A stretch of DNA of 64,000 nt from Mycobacterium seoulense (GCF_010731595.1 NZ_AP022582.1:1426001-1490000), one strand, 5' to 3'. Shown: positions 35,280-43,962, counted from the first letter of the stretch. A program made the numbers and translations. Notes: generated from the letters alone by a model not told the origin.

Positions 35280-35903
35280 TCAGCCGCCGAGGCCCTTCTT
35301 GATGGCCGCGTCTTGTTTCTGGCCCACGTCATTGACGAAATCCGCAGGGGCCAGCGTGTCGGGCGGCCCGTCAAACTCCAGCGTGACGAACGCCCTGCCC
35401 TCGGTGAACAGCAGTATGGTCACGCCCTTGCTCTTGTCCGGAGAGTTGCCCAACAGCGTCGTTCCGCCCGTGCCGACGGTGGCGGCCTGCGTCGTCGGGT
35501 TCTTGACCACGTCACCCTGGGCGCCCTTGGCCGCGTCCAACGCGTTGGTGGCGGCGCCGGGGTCGGCCAACACCTGGATCGTGTCCTTGATGACGTGGCT
35601 GCCGTCCTCGTCTTTGAATGTCGTCGCGACGCCCGGTTGGCCGTTCGGGTTGCTGGTCGGTGGGGTGGCCGTGAACGGTATCGGCGCGTTGATGTCGCTC
35701 GCCTGGATCAACAGTCCGGTGTACTCGCTCGGCTGGGCGGGCGCCGATGACGTCGGTGCCGAGCTCTGGGCGCTGGTAGCCGAGCTGGACGACGCGGGCT
35801 TGGACGTCGACGGCGTCGAACTCTTGCCGCCGCACCCCGCTACCGCCACCGTCAGCGCCGTCGTCGCCGCGACGCCCGCGACCAGCGTTCGTGCAGTCCT
35901 CAT
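35280..35903 (-). CDS. Lipoprotein of unknown function
   Basis: A 207-aa protein with a clear lipoprotein signal (MRTARTLVAGVAATTALTVA then VAGC, Cys ~23), a Ser/Thr/Ala/Pro linker (residues ~25-60) and a soluble domain with alternating strands (GVTILLFTEGRAFVTLEFDG). It resembles mycobacterial Lpq-type lipoproteins but no specific family is recognised. ATG 35903 is chosen for its ribosome site GAAGGGAG; the open frame extends 12 codons upstream. It lies 32 bp upstream of the DUF2231 gene on the same strand. Confidence 0.78.
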   Translation of the reverse strand: MRTARTLVAGVAATTALTVAVAGCGGKSSTPSTSKPASSSSATSAQSSAPTSSAPAQPSEYTGLLIQASDINAPIPFTATPPTSNPNGQPGVATTFKDEDGSHVIKDTIQVLADPGAATNALDAAKGAQGDVVKNPTTQAATVGTGGTTLLGNSPDKSKGVTILLFTEGRAFVTLEFDGPPDTLAPADFVNDVGQKQDAAIKKGLGG

Positions 35904-36020
35904 CGCTCGAGCTCCCTTCCAGGCCGCCTCCGGCGCCACCGTCGAGTCCGTTCCCGAATCGCACAGTACATTGCGGCGGGGCGCCGGCGCGGCGCCGAAG
36001 GCCCTGGGGGCGGTGAAGGG

Positions 36021-36830
36021 CTACTCGAGTTGGTCGCGCAAGCAGCGCAGGGTGCTCGCCAGGATGCGGGAAACCTGCATCTGCGACACGCCGATGCGCT
36101 CGGCGATCTGGCTCTGCGTCATCGATTCGAAGAACCGCATGCGCAAGACGTCGCGTTCACGCTCGGGGAGTGCGGCAACCAGGACGCGTAGCGCTTCCCG
36201 GTTGGTGATGTGCTCGATCTGCGGATCGAGGCCGCCGACCGCATCAGCGACCAGTCGGGGCGTGCCCGAGCTGTCGGTGCCCACCGGCGCGTCCAGGGAG
36301 TCCAGCCGGTAGGCATCGCCCGCCACCAGGCACTCGACGATCTCCTCGCGGGGAACGTCCAGCGCTTGCGAGAGCTCGCCCGCGGTGGGCGCGCGGCCCA
36401 GCTGCTGGGCCAGGTCGCCGGTGGTCCTGCTGATCTGCACATGCAACTCCCGCAGCCGCCGCGGTACGCGCATGCCCCAGCTGTAGTCGCGGAAATAGCG
36501 CCGAACCTCGCCCATCATGGTCGGCACCGCGAAGCCGATGAAGCTCGGTCCCTTGGCGGGATCGAATCGGTTGATGGCGTTCATCAGCCCCAGGCGCGCC
36601 ACTTGGACGAGGTCGTCAAGGCCCTCGCCGCGGCGCGCGAAGTGGCTGGCCACGTGGTCGGCCAGGGGCAGGCAGCGGGCGACGATCCGTTCGCGCTGGC
36701 GACCGTACTCGTGCGACTCGGCGGGCATCTGGCGCAGCAGCACGAACATTTCGACTACGTCGTCGTAGGAATCGTCGGACCTGGTCTCTCGGCATGGAGC
36801 CGGACGCGTGGGAGTTATTACATCGGTCAT
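36021..36830 (-). CDS. SigF/SigB-type alternative sigma factor
   Basis: A 269-aa group 3 (stress/sporulation type) sigma factor. Region 2 is visible as DLVQVARLGLMNAINRFDPAKGPSFIGFAVPTMMGEVRRYFRD, region 3 as VPRRLRELHVQ with APTAGELSQALDVPREEI, and region 4 as LPERERDVLRMRFFESMTQSQIAERIGVSQMQVSRIL. No anti-sigma factor gene is adjacent, unlike M. tuberculosis sigF, so this is a paralogue. ATG 36830 lacks its own ribosome site but overlaps the stop of a 22-codon upstream ORF that has one. Confidence 0.88.
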   Translation of the reverse strand: MTDVITPTRPAPCRETRSDDSYDDVVEMFVLLRQMPAESHEYGRQRERIVARCLPLADHVASHFARRGEGLDDLVQVARLGLMNAINRFDPAKGPSFIGFAVPTMMGEVRRYFRDYSWGMRVPRRLRELHVQISRTTGDLAQQLGRAPTAGELSQALDVPREEIVECLVAGDAYRLDSLDAPVGTDSSGTPRLVADAVGGLDPQIEHITNREALRVLVAALPERERDVLRMRFFESMTQSQIAERIGVSQMQVSRILASTLRCLRDQLE

Positions 36831-36895
36831 AGGCGCACGCGCCCTGTCCCGGCGCGGCTGACCCTGGAAAGTTTTGCGCACGAACATTTCTGCAT
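36827..36895 (-). CDS. Candidate 22-codon upstream ORF coupled to the sigma factor
   Basis: MQKCSCAKLSRVSRAGTGRV plus two residues. ATG 36895 lies 10 nt after GAGGAG, and its TGA (36829-36827) overlaps the sigma-factor ATG in an ATGA arrangement. It would supply the ribosomes for the sigma gene, which lacks a site of its own. The two closely spaced Cys codons recall the Cys-containing attenuator peptides reported in mycobacteria. It could be chance. Confidence 0.4.
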   Translation of the reverse strand: MQKCSCAKLSRVSRAGTGRVRL

Positions 36896-37323
36896 TGCTG
36901 ACTCACTCCTCGAGTCGCTTGCAGCGAGAGACGGCAGCTATGCGTACGGTCGCCTCACTGCACCCTGTATCCGTGGAACTGGTTATCGAGCGCGCTCGGC
37001 CTACCAGAGGGGGATATGACTCGGGGTGTTCGTCGCCGGAGCCATATCAAGCTCAGTAGCCGTGCGGCTGACTGGCCGCTTTGAGCTAAACGGCGACACG
37101 TCCATAACGGACATCACTGGCGACTATACGCCTCGTCGCATCGGCCCGCGATCGCTGACCGCCGGCCGGGCCATTTACCGCGAGTATGTCCAGGTCACCG
37201 CGCGGCGCCCCGACCGCCTGCGTTCCCCGGGCCAGCCGCTCGTCGACCGCAAAACACACGGGGCGTGGCAGAAGCTGCCGACCGCGGTTCTCAGTTCTGC
37301 GCCGGCTGGGTACTGTTCGACTG
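36896..37323. other. Intergenic control region between the sigma factor and SDR genes
   Basis: About 430 bp with no convincing gene. The left edge carries the GAGGAG ribosome site for the sigma-factor upstream ORF (minus strand). The right edge carries TACTGT (37311-37316), a -10 box 7 nt before ATG 37324. Open frames inside lack plausible starts and recognisable protein. No SigF-type promoter (GTTT with GGGTA) was found. Confidence 0.5.
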
Positions 37324-37410
37324 ATGTTCACCACCGATCTCCCGCGACGCGGCCCCGATCGATGCCCAACGCAATTCGCGCACAACGCATTACGGCACCG
37401 ACGGCGATGA
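37324..37410 (+). CDS. Candidate 28-codon leaderless upstream ORF coupled to the SDR gene
   Basis: Starts MFTTDLPRRGPDRC and ends RHRRR. Its ATG lies 7 nt after TACTGT and its TGA overlaps the SDR ATG at 37407 (ATGA). It is the same stop-start arrangement as upstream of the sigma factor in the other direction. The peptide has no recognisable feature and is Arg-rich near its end. Low confidence as a real peptide. Confidence 0.35.
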   Translation: MFTTDLPRRGPDRCPTQFAHNALRHRRR

Positions 37411-38300
37411 ACGAGGGCGGGCGCCTGTTAGACGGACGCGGCGTGGTGGTGGCCGGCGGCAGCCGCGGGATCGGCCGCGCGGTCGCCGAACTGCTCTGCG
37501 ACCTGGGCGCCGGCGTGGTCGTCAACGGGCGCGACGGGGACGCCGTCGAGGAGACCGTCGCCGCGATCACGGCGGCGGGAGGGCACGCCAGCGCGGTGGT
37601 CGGACCCGCGGACCTTGAGCGCGTCGCCGAAACGCTGGTCGACCACTGCGTGCAAAGCCACGGGCGGCTGGACGCCATGATCAACTGCGCCGGGATCGGC
37701 GAGCCGCCCGGCTCCTCGATCCTGAACATCTCGCCCGAAGACTTCGACCGCCTGGTGAGCGCCCACCTCGGCTCGGCGTTCCACACGTCGCGGGCCGCGG
37801 CGCGCGTGATGGCGGCGCAGGGACACGGTGCCATCGTCAACACGAGCTCGGCGGCGTTTCTGGGCGACTACGGCGGCACCGGCTATCCGGCGGGCAAAGG
37901 CGGGGTGAACGCCCTGACCTTGGCCGTCGCCGCCGAATTAAAGTCGCACGGCGTGCGAGCCAACGTCGTGTGTCCCGGCGCCCGCACGCGCCTGTCGACG
38001 GGCGCCGAGTACGAAGAGCACATCGAGGACCTGCACCGCCGCGGGCTGCTGGACGAAGTGACCATGCAAGCCTCGTTGGACAGCGCCCCACCGGCCTTCG
38101 TGGCCCCGCTGTACGCCTATCTCGCGAGCGACCTGGCGCGGGCCGTGACGGGCCAGATCTTCGTCGCCGCAGGCGGATTCGTCGGTTGCTTCGACCGGCC
38201 GACACCGCGGCTGCTGGGCTATCGCGATCATCATGACGCGGCGCCGTGGTCGGTCGACGATTTGCACAACATGATCGGCGCCGCGCAAGCCGCGCGCTGA
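37407..38300 (+). CDS. SDR family oxidoreductase
   Basis: A 297-aa SDR: VVVAGGSRGIGRAVAELL cofactor loop, NCAGIGEP, Ser in VNTSSAAF and catalytic YPAGK. A C-terminal extension of ~40 residues (FDRPTPRLLGYRDHHDAAPW) goes beyond the usual ~255 aa and resembles the tail of hydroxysteroid-type SDRs. ATG 37407 is preferred because the fold starts ten residues later and it overlaps the stop of a short upstream ORF; ATG 37362 is possible. Confidence 0.85.
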   Translation: MNEGGRLLDGRGVVVAGGSRGIGRAVAELLCDLGAGVVVNGRDGDAVEETVAAITAAGGHASAVVGPADLERVAETLVDHCVQSHGRLDAMINCAGIGEPPGSSILNISPEDFDRLVSAHLGSAFHTSRAAARVMAAQGHGAIVNTSSAAFLGDYGGTGYPAGKGGVNALTLAVAAELKSHGVRANVVCPGARTRLSTGAEYEEHIEDLHRRGLLDEVTMQASLDSAPPAFVAPLYAYLASDLARAVTGQIFVAAGGFVGCFDRPTPRLLGYRDHHDAAPWSVDDLHNMIGAAQAAR

Positions 38301-38394
38301 AGCTGCCCGTCCACCCGAAAGTCGCACGTTATGGGTGTGCGTGGCGGCCCCGCGTCCTACGCTGTCCTGCGAACCGCAGGAGGATGTTTTGACA

Positions 38395-39180
38395 ATGCAA
38401 CCGAACCCGCTCGACCCAGTTGCCAGCGAACGGCTGTCGCACGCAGGCAAAGTGTTCACCTCCGATTTGTCGATCAACGAATTCGCCTTGCTGCACGGGG
38501 CCGGGTTCGAGCCGATCGAACTCGTGATGGGCGTCTCGGTCTACCACGTCGGTTACCAGTTCACCGGGATCCGGCAACAATCCGAACTGCCCGTGCTCAC
38601 CGACGCGACCTACCGGGCGCGCTGGAATGCGATGTCGAGGATGCAGGCCGAGGCCGATTCCCTGGGCGCCGACGGCGTGGTCGGCGTCCGCCTCGAATGG
38701 CGTCACCAGGGGGAGGGCGAGCATCTCGAGTTCATCGCGGTCGGCACCGCGGTGCGCTACACGCAGAAGCCCGGCGCCTATCGGCGCCCCAACGGTCAGG
38801 CGTTCACCAGTCACCTGTCCGGGCAGGATCTGACCATCCTCCTGCGATCGGGGTTCGCCCCGGTGGCGTTCGTCATGGGCAACTGCGTGTTTCACGTCGC
38901 CGTACAGGGGTTCCTGCGCACGCTCGGCCAGGTCGGCCGCAACGCGGAGATGCCGCAATGGACGCAGGGCAGCTATCAGGCCCGCGAGCTGGCGATGTCA
39001 CGCATGCAGAGCGAAGCCGAGCGCGACGGCGGAACCGGTGTCGTCGGAGTGCATTTCGCGATCTCGAACTATGCGTGGGGGCATCACACCGTCGAGTTCT
39101 ATGTGGCCGGGACCGCGGTGCGCCGCGGCGGTGAGGCGCAAACGCTGACACCGTCGTTCGTCCTGCCCATGAGCGATTGA
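38395..39180 (+). CDS. Tandem YbjQ-like (heavy-metal-binding domain) protein
   Basis: A 261-aa protein made of two homologous ~125-residue repeats. Each starts with VFTSDLS/AFTSHLS, contains an F-x-P..FVMG/LVMG strand and F/YHV, then the family signature ARWNAMSRMQAEADSLGADG or ARELAMSRMQSEAERDGGTG with VVGV following, and ends in VGTAVR/AGTAVR. Single YbjQ domains normally form pentamers; a tandem may alter this. Metal binding is assumed from the family name only. ATG 38395 has GGAGGA upstream (TTG 38389 is possible). The next gene overlaps its stop. Confidence 0.85.
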   Translation: MQPNPLDPVASERLSHAGKVFTSDLSINEFALLHGAGFEPIELVMGVSVYHVGYQFTGIRQQSELPVLTDATYRARWNAMSRMQAEADSLGADGVVGVRLEWRHQGEGEHLEFIAVGTAVRYTQKPGAYRRPNGQAFTSHLSGQDLTILLRSGFAPVAFVMGNCVFHVAVQGFLRTLGQVGRNAEMPQWTQGSYQARELAMSRMQSEAERDGGTGVVGVHFAISNYAWGHHTVEFYVAGTAVRRGGEAQTLTPSFVLPMSD

Positions 39181-39560
39181 TGACGGGCCTCGATCACGAG
39201 CGGGTTGCCCAGGCCGTCGGAACGGCGTTGTCCGGTCCCGGCGGAGTCGGGCTGGTGCTCAAGGTGTTCGGCGGGGTTCCGGGGGTGATCGTCGTTCCCG
39301 CGCGGCGCGGCTTCTTCCGGTCGCAGCCGGAGCGGGTGCAGATCGGCGACTGGCGCTACGAGGTCACGGTCGACGGCCGCCTGAGCGCCGCCCACGTGGT
39401 GAACGGCATCGTCCTGGCCGAGGAGGTCCTCGCCGCCGGCGCCGTCGGACCGCACATCGCCCGCGCGCTCGGGCGGCTGGTGAGCAGCTACGGTCCGACG
39501 ATCGTCCCGAACATCGATGCGGCCCTCGAGGTCCTCGATGCCGGGACCGGGCCACGCTGA
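39180..39560 (+). CDS. Conserved hypothetical protein
   Basis: A 126-aa protein whose ATG overlaps the YbjQ-type stop (TGATG), so the two are cotranslated. Predicted alternation of strands and helices (LVLKVFGGVPGVIVVPARRG, then a long amphipathic C-terminal helix). It has no signal peptide, membrane helix or cysteine. No family was recognised with confidence. It probably works with the tandem YbjQ protein. Confidence 0.75.
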   Translation: MTGLDHERVAQAVGTALSGPGGVGLVLKVFGGVPGVIVVPARRGFFRSQPERVQIGDWRYEVTVDGRLSAAHVVNGIVLAEEVLAAGAVGPHIARALGRLVSSYGPTIVPNIDAALEVLDAGTGPR

Positions 39561-39570
39561 CCCCGCACGC

Positions 39571-40035
39571 TCACCCGGCGGCGCCCGGTGGTGTCTGATC
39601 GATGCCCACCACCCACCGGCTGAACCGCCAGCTGCCGTCCTGTTTGACCGCGGTGAAGTCATAACACCCGGTCAGGTCGGGTGTGGGCGGGCCACCCTCC
39701 TTGATGGCGAAGACCTGAACGTAGCAGTGCCCGGTCGCCTCGGCGGGCCCCTGGCTGGCGAACCAAAACGAGTTCAGCGCGTGGCGGCGTTGATTGTTTT
39801 CGGCCTTGAACGCCGCCTTCCTGGCCGCGAGCAGGCTCATGACGGTTTCGATGTCGGCCGAGAGCGGCTGGCCCTCGTGCAACAGGACCAGCTCCGGCGA
39901 CTCGGTGAACAGCGTGCGGAAATCGTCGAGCCGGTTGTGGTCGTAGGTATAGGCGTAGGCGCCGAACAAGTTGATGATCGCCAACCGATCGGCGACGTCG
40001 AACGCCGCGCTTCCGACACCTTCGAGCCCGGCCAC
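39571..40035 (-). CDS. SnoaL/NTF2-like fold protein
   Basis: A 154-aa protein with the NTF2-like pattern: N-terminal helix RLAIINLFGAYAYTYDHNRL, DDFRTLFTESPELVLL, a basic helix, RHALNSFWFAS, TGHCYVQVFAI and the final DGSWRFSRWVV strand. It belongs to the SnoaL-like polyketide cyclase/dehydratase group common in mycobacteria. The YDHNRLDDF segment carries the Tyr/His/Asp often seen in this pocket. The substrate is unknown. Confidence 0.82.
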   Translation of the reverse strand: MAGLEGVGSAAFDVADRLAIINLFGAYAYTYDHNRLDDFRTLFTESPELVLLHEGQPLSADIETVMSLLAARKAAFKAENNQRRHALNSFWFASQGPAEATGHCYVQVFAIKEGGPPTPDLTGCYDFTAVKQDGSWRFSRWVVGIDQTPPGAAG

Positions 40036-40056
40036 GGGGTCAGTCTAAGCGCCGGG

Positions 40057-40719
40057 CTACAGGCGACCGGCGGCGAAATCGGCCGCCTGGTCGACCATGC
40101 CCGCCTCGACGTACTGCCGGTGCGCGACGGGGTTGGCGGCGTCCGAGCAGACCGGATCGCCGGGCACGCACAACTCGATGGTTTTGGGCGCATACGCCGC
40201 GCCGATCGTCACCGGCGGCTCGTTGAGGATGCTCATGAACTGGCTCGATGGCTTTCCGAACAGCGCCACCGCGGCGACGTGGCTGGCCACGCCGGCCGGC
40301 ATCGGCTGCAGCGCCTGGACCAGGTGCACCCCGTCCGGCACCGCGCTTTCGGTGACGAACCCCATCACGGCCGCTCCCTGGGAGTATCCGCCCAGCACCA
40401 TCCTGGTCCCGGGGCAGGAGGCCGCCATGTGTTCGACGTGCGCGCCGGCGTCGCTGATGCCATCCACGGCCCTGGGAAAGTCGGTGGTCGCCGGGTAATC
40501 GACGGGATACACACCGAGGGACCGGCCGCCGACGTGGGAGCGCAGGGAGTCGACGAAACTCTGGCCGATGCGGCCGACGCCGGGCGGTTCGTTGGTGCCC
40601 CGGGCGAACACCACCTCGACATCGGGGCACGGCTCGGCGACCGCGCTGGGAAGGACCGGGAGGGTCCAAAAGGGTGCCAGCGCAGCACAAATCAGACCGC
40701 CGAGGGTATGCGCTTTCAC
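40057..40719 (-). CDS. Secreted cutinase-family serine esterase
   Basis: A 220-aa alpha/beta hydrolase with a signal peptide (LGGLICAALAPFWTLPVLPSAV then AEP, ~28 residues). The nucleophile is Ser113 in LGGYSQGAAV; EVVFARGTNEPPGVGRIG is the usual N-terminal cutinase motif. The Asp and His are visible in GDPVCSDAANPVAH, with paired cysteines (CPD/CPG and CVPGDPVC). Mycobacterial members (Culp family) are exported lipases or esterases, some with phospholipase activity. It is alone on its transcript. Confidence 0.92.
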   Translation of the reverse strand: MKAHTLGGLICAALAPFWTLPVLPSAVAEPCPDVEVVFARGTNEPPGVGRIGQSFVDSLRSHVGGRSLGVYPVDYPATTDFPRAVDGISDAGAHVEHMAASCPGTRMVLGGYSQGAAVMGFVTESAVPDGVHLVQALQPMPAGVASHVAAVALFGKPSSQFMSILNEPPVTIGAAYAPKTIELCVPGDPVCSDAANPVAHRQYVEAGMVDQAADFAAGRL

Positions 40720-40780
40720 ATCGTGATCTTGTCACAGGGTGGGGAAGTGCGCGCGTTATGCGGTTTTGGCCGGCGCCGGG

Positions 40781-41251
40781 CTACCGCGGTGCGTCCGTCC
40801 CCTGGGGAGGCCGGTGCATGAATGCGCTGGCGGCCCGCAGCACGCCGCGAAACGCATAGGCGGCGGTCACCACGGTCAGGATGATCAGCAGGACGAACAT
40901 CGGCAGCCAGTTGCCCCGGCTGTGGTCGATGTCCCACCAGATGATGGTGAACAGCACCACACAGAGCACGAGCACGAAGTCCCGCCAGTTCCCCTGGTAG
41001 GACAACGCCGCCTTGCGCAGCGCCCGGCTCCGGTCCGCGGTGTCGATCAGGTCGTCGATGCGCTCGTCGATGGTGCGCTGCAGCTCGGCGCGCCTGGCGC
41101 CCGCCTCGGCCGAGAGCCGGTCCAGCAGATCCATGTCCTGTTTGATCAGCCCCCGGAAATCCGGGGCGCGGAACTGGCCGGCGGCGACGGCCAGCATCGC
41201 GCCACCGAAAACGGGGGCACTATTGAGCGCGATCTGTCCGAGGCCCGTCAT
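40781..41251 (-). CDS. Membrane protein with coiled-coil segment
   Basis: A 156-aa protein: a helical, charged region (residues ~35-85, LDRLSAEAGARRAELQRTID) followed by two transmembrane helices (~92-108 and ~115-136). No domain is recognised. The order coiled coil then helical hairpin suggests a small oligomeric inner-membrane protein. It lies 41 bp downstream of a TetR gene on the same strand and may be in its transcript. Confidence 0.7.
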   Translation of the reverse strand: MTGLGQIALNSAPVFGGAMLAVAAGQFRAPDFRGLIKQDMDLLDRLSAEAGARRAELQRTIDERIDDLIDTADRSRALRKAALSYQGNWRDFVLVLCVVLFTIIWWDIDHSRGNWLPMFVLLIILTVVTAAYAFRGVLRAASAFMHRPPQGTDAPR

Positions 41252-41292
41252 GCCCGCTCCTTGTGGTTGTCGTCAACGTCGTTCGATGACGG

Positions 41293-41964
41293 TCAGGACG
41301 CCTTGGAAGGGCGTCGCCGCGTCCGTGGCGGCTCGGGGCTTTGCAGCGCGTCCATCGCGCGCAGCAGCTGCGGATAGGCGATCGCCGGCCCAAGCCAACG
41401 CGTGAGATACCGCCGCAGATCGGCACCGCTGCGCGCGGGACGCCCCGGGTCGGCGAGGAACGAGTGCAGCACCCGCAGGCTGAATTCGTTCAGTTCGTCG
41501 AGACCAGCCTCGTCGAAACCGTAGCTCTCCCAATCTATGTCGTAACGGTGCAGCATCGACCGCCCGAACGCCAGCGCGGTGTCCGAGATGATCGAAACCT
41601 TCTGACCGCCGCGATGGCGCTGATTGAGCACGAAATCGACCTGGTTGTCCGAGGCCAGCTCTTCGATGGCGAAGGCCATTCCTTCCGTCATCGCCACGAC
41701 GGGGTCGGTGACACCGTGGAGGTGGGCGGCCATCCGATCCAGGAAGCCGTCGGCCGACCGCATCGCGGAAGCCACCAGCAGCGCCTGCGTCCCCGGAAAG
41801 TATCGATACACGGTCTGCCGGGTGACTCCGAGCGCCCGCGCCACGTCGGCGATCCGCATCGCCGACCCGCGTTCCTCGATGATCCTGTCGGCGGCATCGA
41901 GGATGCGCTCGATCGCCTCCTCGTCGGAGGCGGGCGTGTTTCCAGCCCAACCGTGACTGCGCAT
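41293..41964 (-). CDS. TetR family transcriptional regulator
   Basis: A 223-aa TetR protein; the DNA-binding part is ILDAADRIIEERGSAMRIADVARALGVTRQTVYRYFPGTQALLVAS (in two blocks, residues ~20-67). The C-terminal domain (AFGRSMLHRYDIDWESYGFD) is ligand-binding. It diverges from the D-aminoacylase-like gene, whose -10 box lies about 130 bp away, and probably regulates it. Confidence 0.85.
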   Translation of the reverse strand: MRSHGWAGNTPASDEEAIERILDAADRIIEERGSAMRIADVARALGVTRQTVYRYFPGTQALLVASAMRSADGFLDRMAAHLHGVTDPVVAMTEGMAFAIEELASDNQVDFVLNQRHRGGQKVSIISDTALAFGRSMLHRYDIDWESYGFDEAGLDELNEFSLRVLHSFLADPGRPARSGADLRRYLTRWLGPAIAYPQLLRAMDALQSPEPPRTRRRPSKAS

Positions 41965-42094
41965 TTAACGAGTGGCAAACCCGTAGTCGGTGAACCCCAC
42001 AGCTGGATCATAGCGTCTGGTGGACCGTGATCGTCGCTGGTTAACGCCGCGCGGCGGCCCCGAAGAGCATGGCCAGACACTTCGGAAAGTATGT

Positions 42095-42100
42095 ATGATC
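42095..42100 (+). promoter_or_regulatory. -10 box of the D-aminoacylase-like gene
   Basis: TATGAT inside AAGTATGTATGATCACTG. It would start transcription near 42107, so the ATG at 42091 cannot be on the transcript and the TTG at 42142 is the better start. Confidence 0.5.
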
Positions 42101-42141
42101 ACTGCGGATACCGGGGCGTCCGGCGGCAGAAGGGCCGAACA

Positions 42142-43878
42142 TTGCAGTACGACACCGTGATCGCGAACGGACGCTGGTTCGACGGGACGGGCGCGCCGTC
42201 GGCGCGCAGAAACCTCGGGCTGCGCGACGGCCGGGTCGCCACCATCAGCCCGGAACCGCTCGACACGGCGGGCGCCGACGTCATCGACGCGACGGGCCAG
42301 TGGGTGATCCCCGGCATCATCGACATCCACACCCATTACGACGTCGAGATCCTCTGCGAGCCCGAGCTTTCCGAATCGTTACGGCACGGCGTGACGACAG
42401 TGCTGCTGGGATCGTGTTCGTTGTCCACCGTCTATCTGGACAACGTGGACGCCGGCGACATCTTCGGCCGGGTCGAAGCGATTCCCCGGCACCATGTCAT
42501 CGAGCACCTGGACGCGGCGCGCTCGTGGACCAATCCCGCGGAGTATGTCGCCGAACTGGACCGGCGGAACCTGGGTCCCAACGTCTCGGCCTTCATCGGC
42601 CACTCCGACATGCGCGCCGCCACGATGGGGCTGGACCGGGCAACGCGCAAGGACGTCCGGCCGTCGGCGGCGGAACTGGCGCGGATGGAGTCGATGCTGA
42701 ACGAGGCGCTCGACGAGGGTTTCGTCGGGATGTCGTCGCAGCAACTGCTGTTCGACAAGCTCGACGGCGAGGTCTGCCGGTCGCGCACCCTGCCGTCGAC
42801 CTACGCCGGACCGCGCGAATTGCGCCGGCTCAACGCTATCTTGCGGCGCCGCAACAAGATTCTGCAGTCGGGACCGGACATCAAGAATCCGCTGTCGGTG
42901 GTGTCGCAGTTGGCGACGTCGCTGGGGTTCGGCCGTCCCCGGTTGAAGACCAGCCTGCTCTCGGCGGCCGACATCAAGGCCATACCGCCGGTGATCCATC
43001 TCATGGACTCCCTTGCCCGGGTGGTGAACGCCCTCGGCGGCGACTTCCGCTGGCAGCATCTGCCGGTGCCGTTCGAGGTCTACGCCGACGGCATCTCGCT
43101 GGTGGTGTTCGAGGAGTTCGGCGCGGGCGCGGCGGCGCTGCATCTGCAGGGCGAGATCGAGCGCAACGAGCTCATGCGCGACGAGGACTATCGCCGCTGG
43201 TTTCGCGAGGACTACGACAAGAAGTTCGGTCCCCGGGTCTGGCACCGTGACTTTTTCGACGCCGAGATCGTGGCCTGCCCCGACCCGTCGGTGGTGGGAA
43301 AGTCGTTCGGCCGGGTGGGCCTGGACCGCGGCGGGCTGCATCCGGTCGACGCGTTCCTCGACTTGGTGGTGGAGCACGGCGAACAGCTGCGCTGGCGCAC
43401 CACGATCTCCAACCACCGGCCGCAGGTGCTCAAGAAGCTGGCGCAGAGCGAAACCGTCCAGATGGGCTTCTCGGACGCCGGTGCACACCTGCGCAACATG
43501 GCCTTCTACAACTCCGGGCTGCGTCTGCTGCGCCACGTGCACGAGGCGCAGAGGCGCGGCGCCCCGTTCATGTCGGTCGAGCGTGCCGTCCACCGGCTCA
43601 CCGGCGAACTCGGGGCGTGGTACGGAATCGACGCAGGCACCCTGCGCGAAGGGGATCGCGCCGACGTTGTCGTGATCAATCCGGACAAGCTCGACGGCTC
43701 GCTGGATCGCTATGCCGAGCACCCGGTGCAGTCCTACGGCGGGTTGTCCCGGATGGTCAACCGCAACGACGACACCGTCAGCGCCGTGCTCGTGGCGGGG
43801 CGGTTCGCGTTCGGTGCGGGCCAGGCCGCACCGACGTTGGGCAAGCAGAAGTTCGGCCGGTTCCTGCGGGCGGGCTAG
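42142..43878 (+). CDS. D-aminoacylase / N-acyl-D-amino-acid deacylase-like amidohydrolase
   Basis: A 578-aa amidohydrolase of the D-aminoacylase group. It begins YDTVIANGRWFDGTGAPSAR, as family members do; the metal-site strand is GIIDIHTHYDVE, and FIGHSDMRAATMG, ISNHRPQVLKKL and FSDAGAHLRNM supply later ligands, the last holding the catalytic Asp. It would deacylate N-acyl amino compounds or open cyclic amides. TTG 42142 is favoured over ATG 42091 because a TATGAT -10 box lies at 42095. A divergent TetR gene probably controls it. Confidence 0.85.
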   Translation: MQYDTVIANGRWFDGTGAPSARRNLGLRDGRVATISPEPLDTAGADVIDATGQWVIPGIIDIHTHYDVEILCEPELSESLRHGVTTVLLGSCSLSTVYLDNVDAGDIFGRVEAIPRHHVIEHLDAARSWTNPAEYVAELDRRNLGPNVSAFIGHSDMRAATMGLDRATRKDVRPSAAELARMESMLNEALDEGFVGMSSQQLLFDKLDGEVCRSRTLPSTYAGPRELRRLNAILRRRNKILQSGPDIKNPLSVVSQLATSLGFGRPRLKTSLLSAADIKAIPPVIHLMDSLARVVNALGGDFRWQHLPVPFEVYADGISLVVFEEFGAGAAALHLQGEIERNELMRDEDYRRWFREDYDKKFGPRVWHRDFFDAEIVACPDPSVVGKSFGRVGLDRGGLHPVDAFLDLVVEHGEQLRWRTTISNHRPQVLKKLAQSETVQMGFSDAGAHLRNMAFYNSGLRLLRHVHEAQRRGAPFMSVERAVHRLTGELGAWYGIDAGTLREGDRADVVVINPDKLDGSLDRYAEHPVQSYGGLSRMVNRNDDTVSAVLVAGRFAFGAGQAAPTLGKQKFGRFLRAG

Positions 43879-43962
43879 CCGTCCAGGAGCATGACGACAG
43901 CGGCCCAGCCCGCGGCCGGGTCCTGCTAACACTATTGGGCTAATGCGTTGCGCCGCCGCGGT

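Noticed and set aside
42091..42141. ATG 42091 as start of the D-aminoacylase-like protein
   Set aside because: It overlaps a TATGAT -10 box and adds residues (MYDHCGYRGVRRQ) not expected in the family.
42379..43932. 517-codon minus-strand frame opposite the D-aminoacylase-like gene
   Set aside because: Antisense shadow; the plus strand has clear amidohydrolase motifs.
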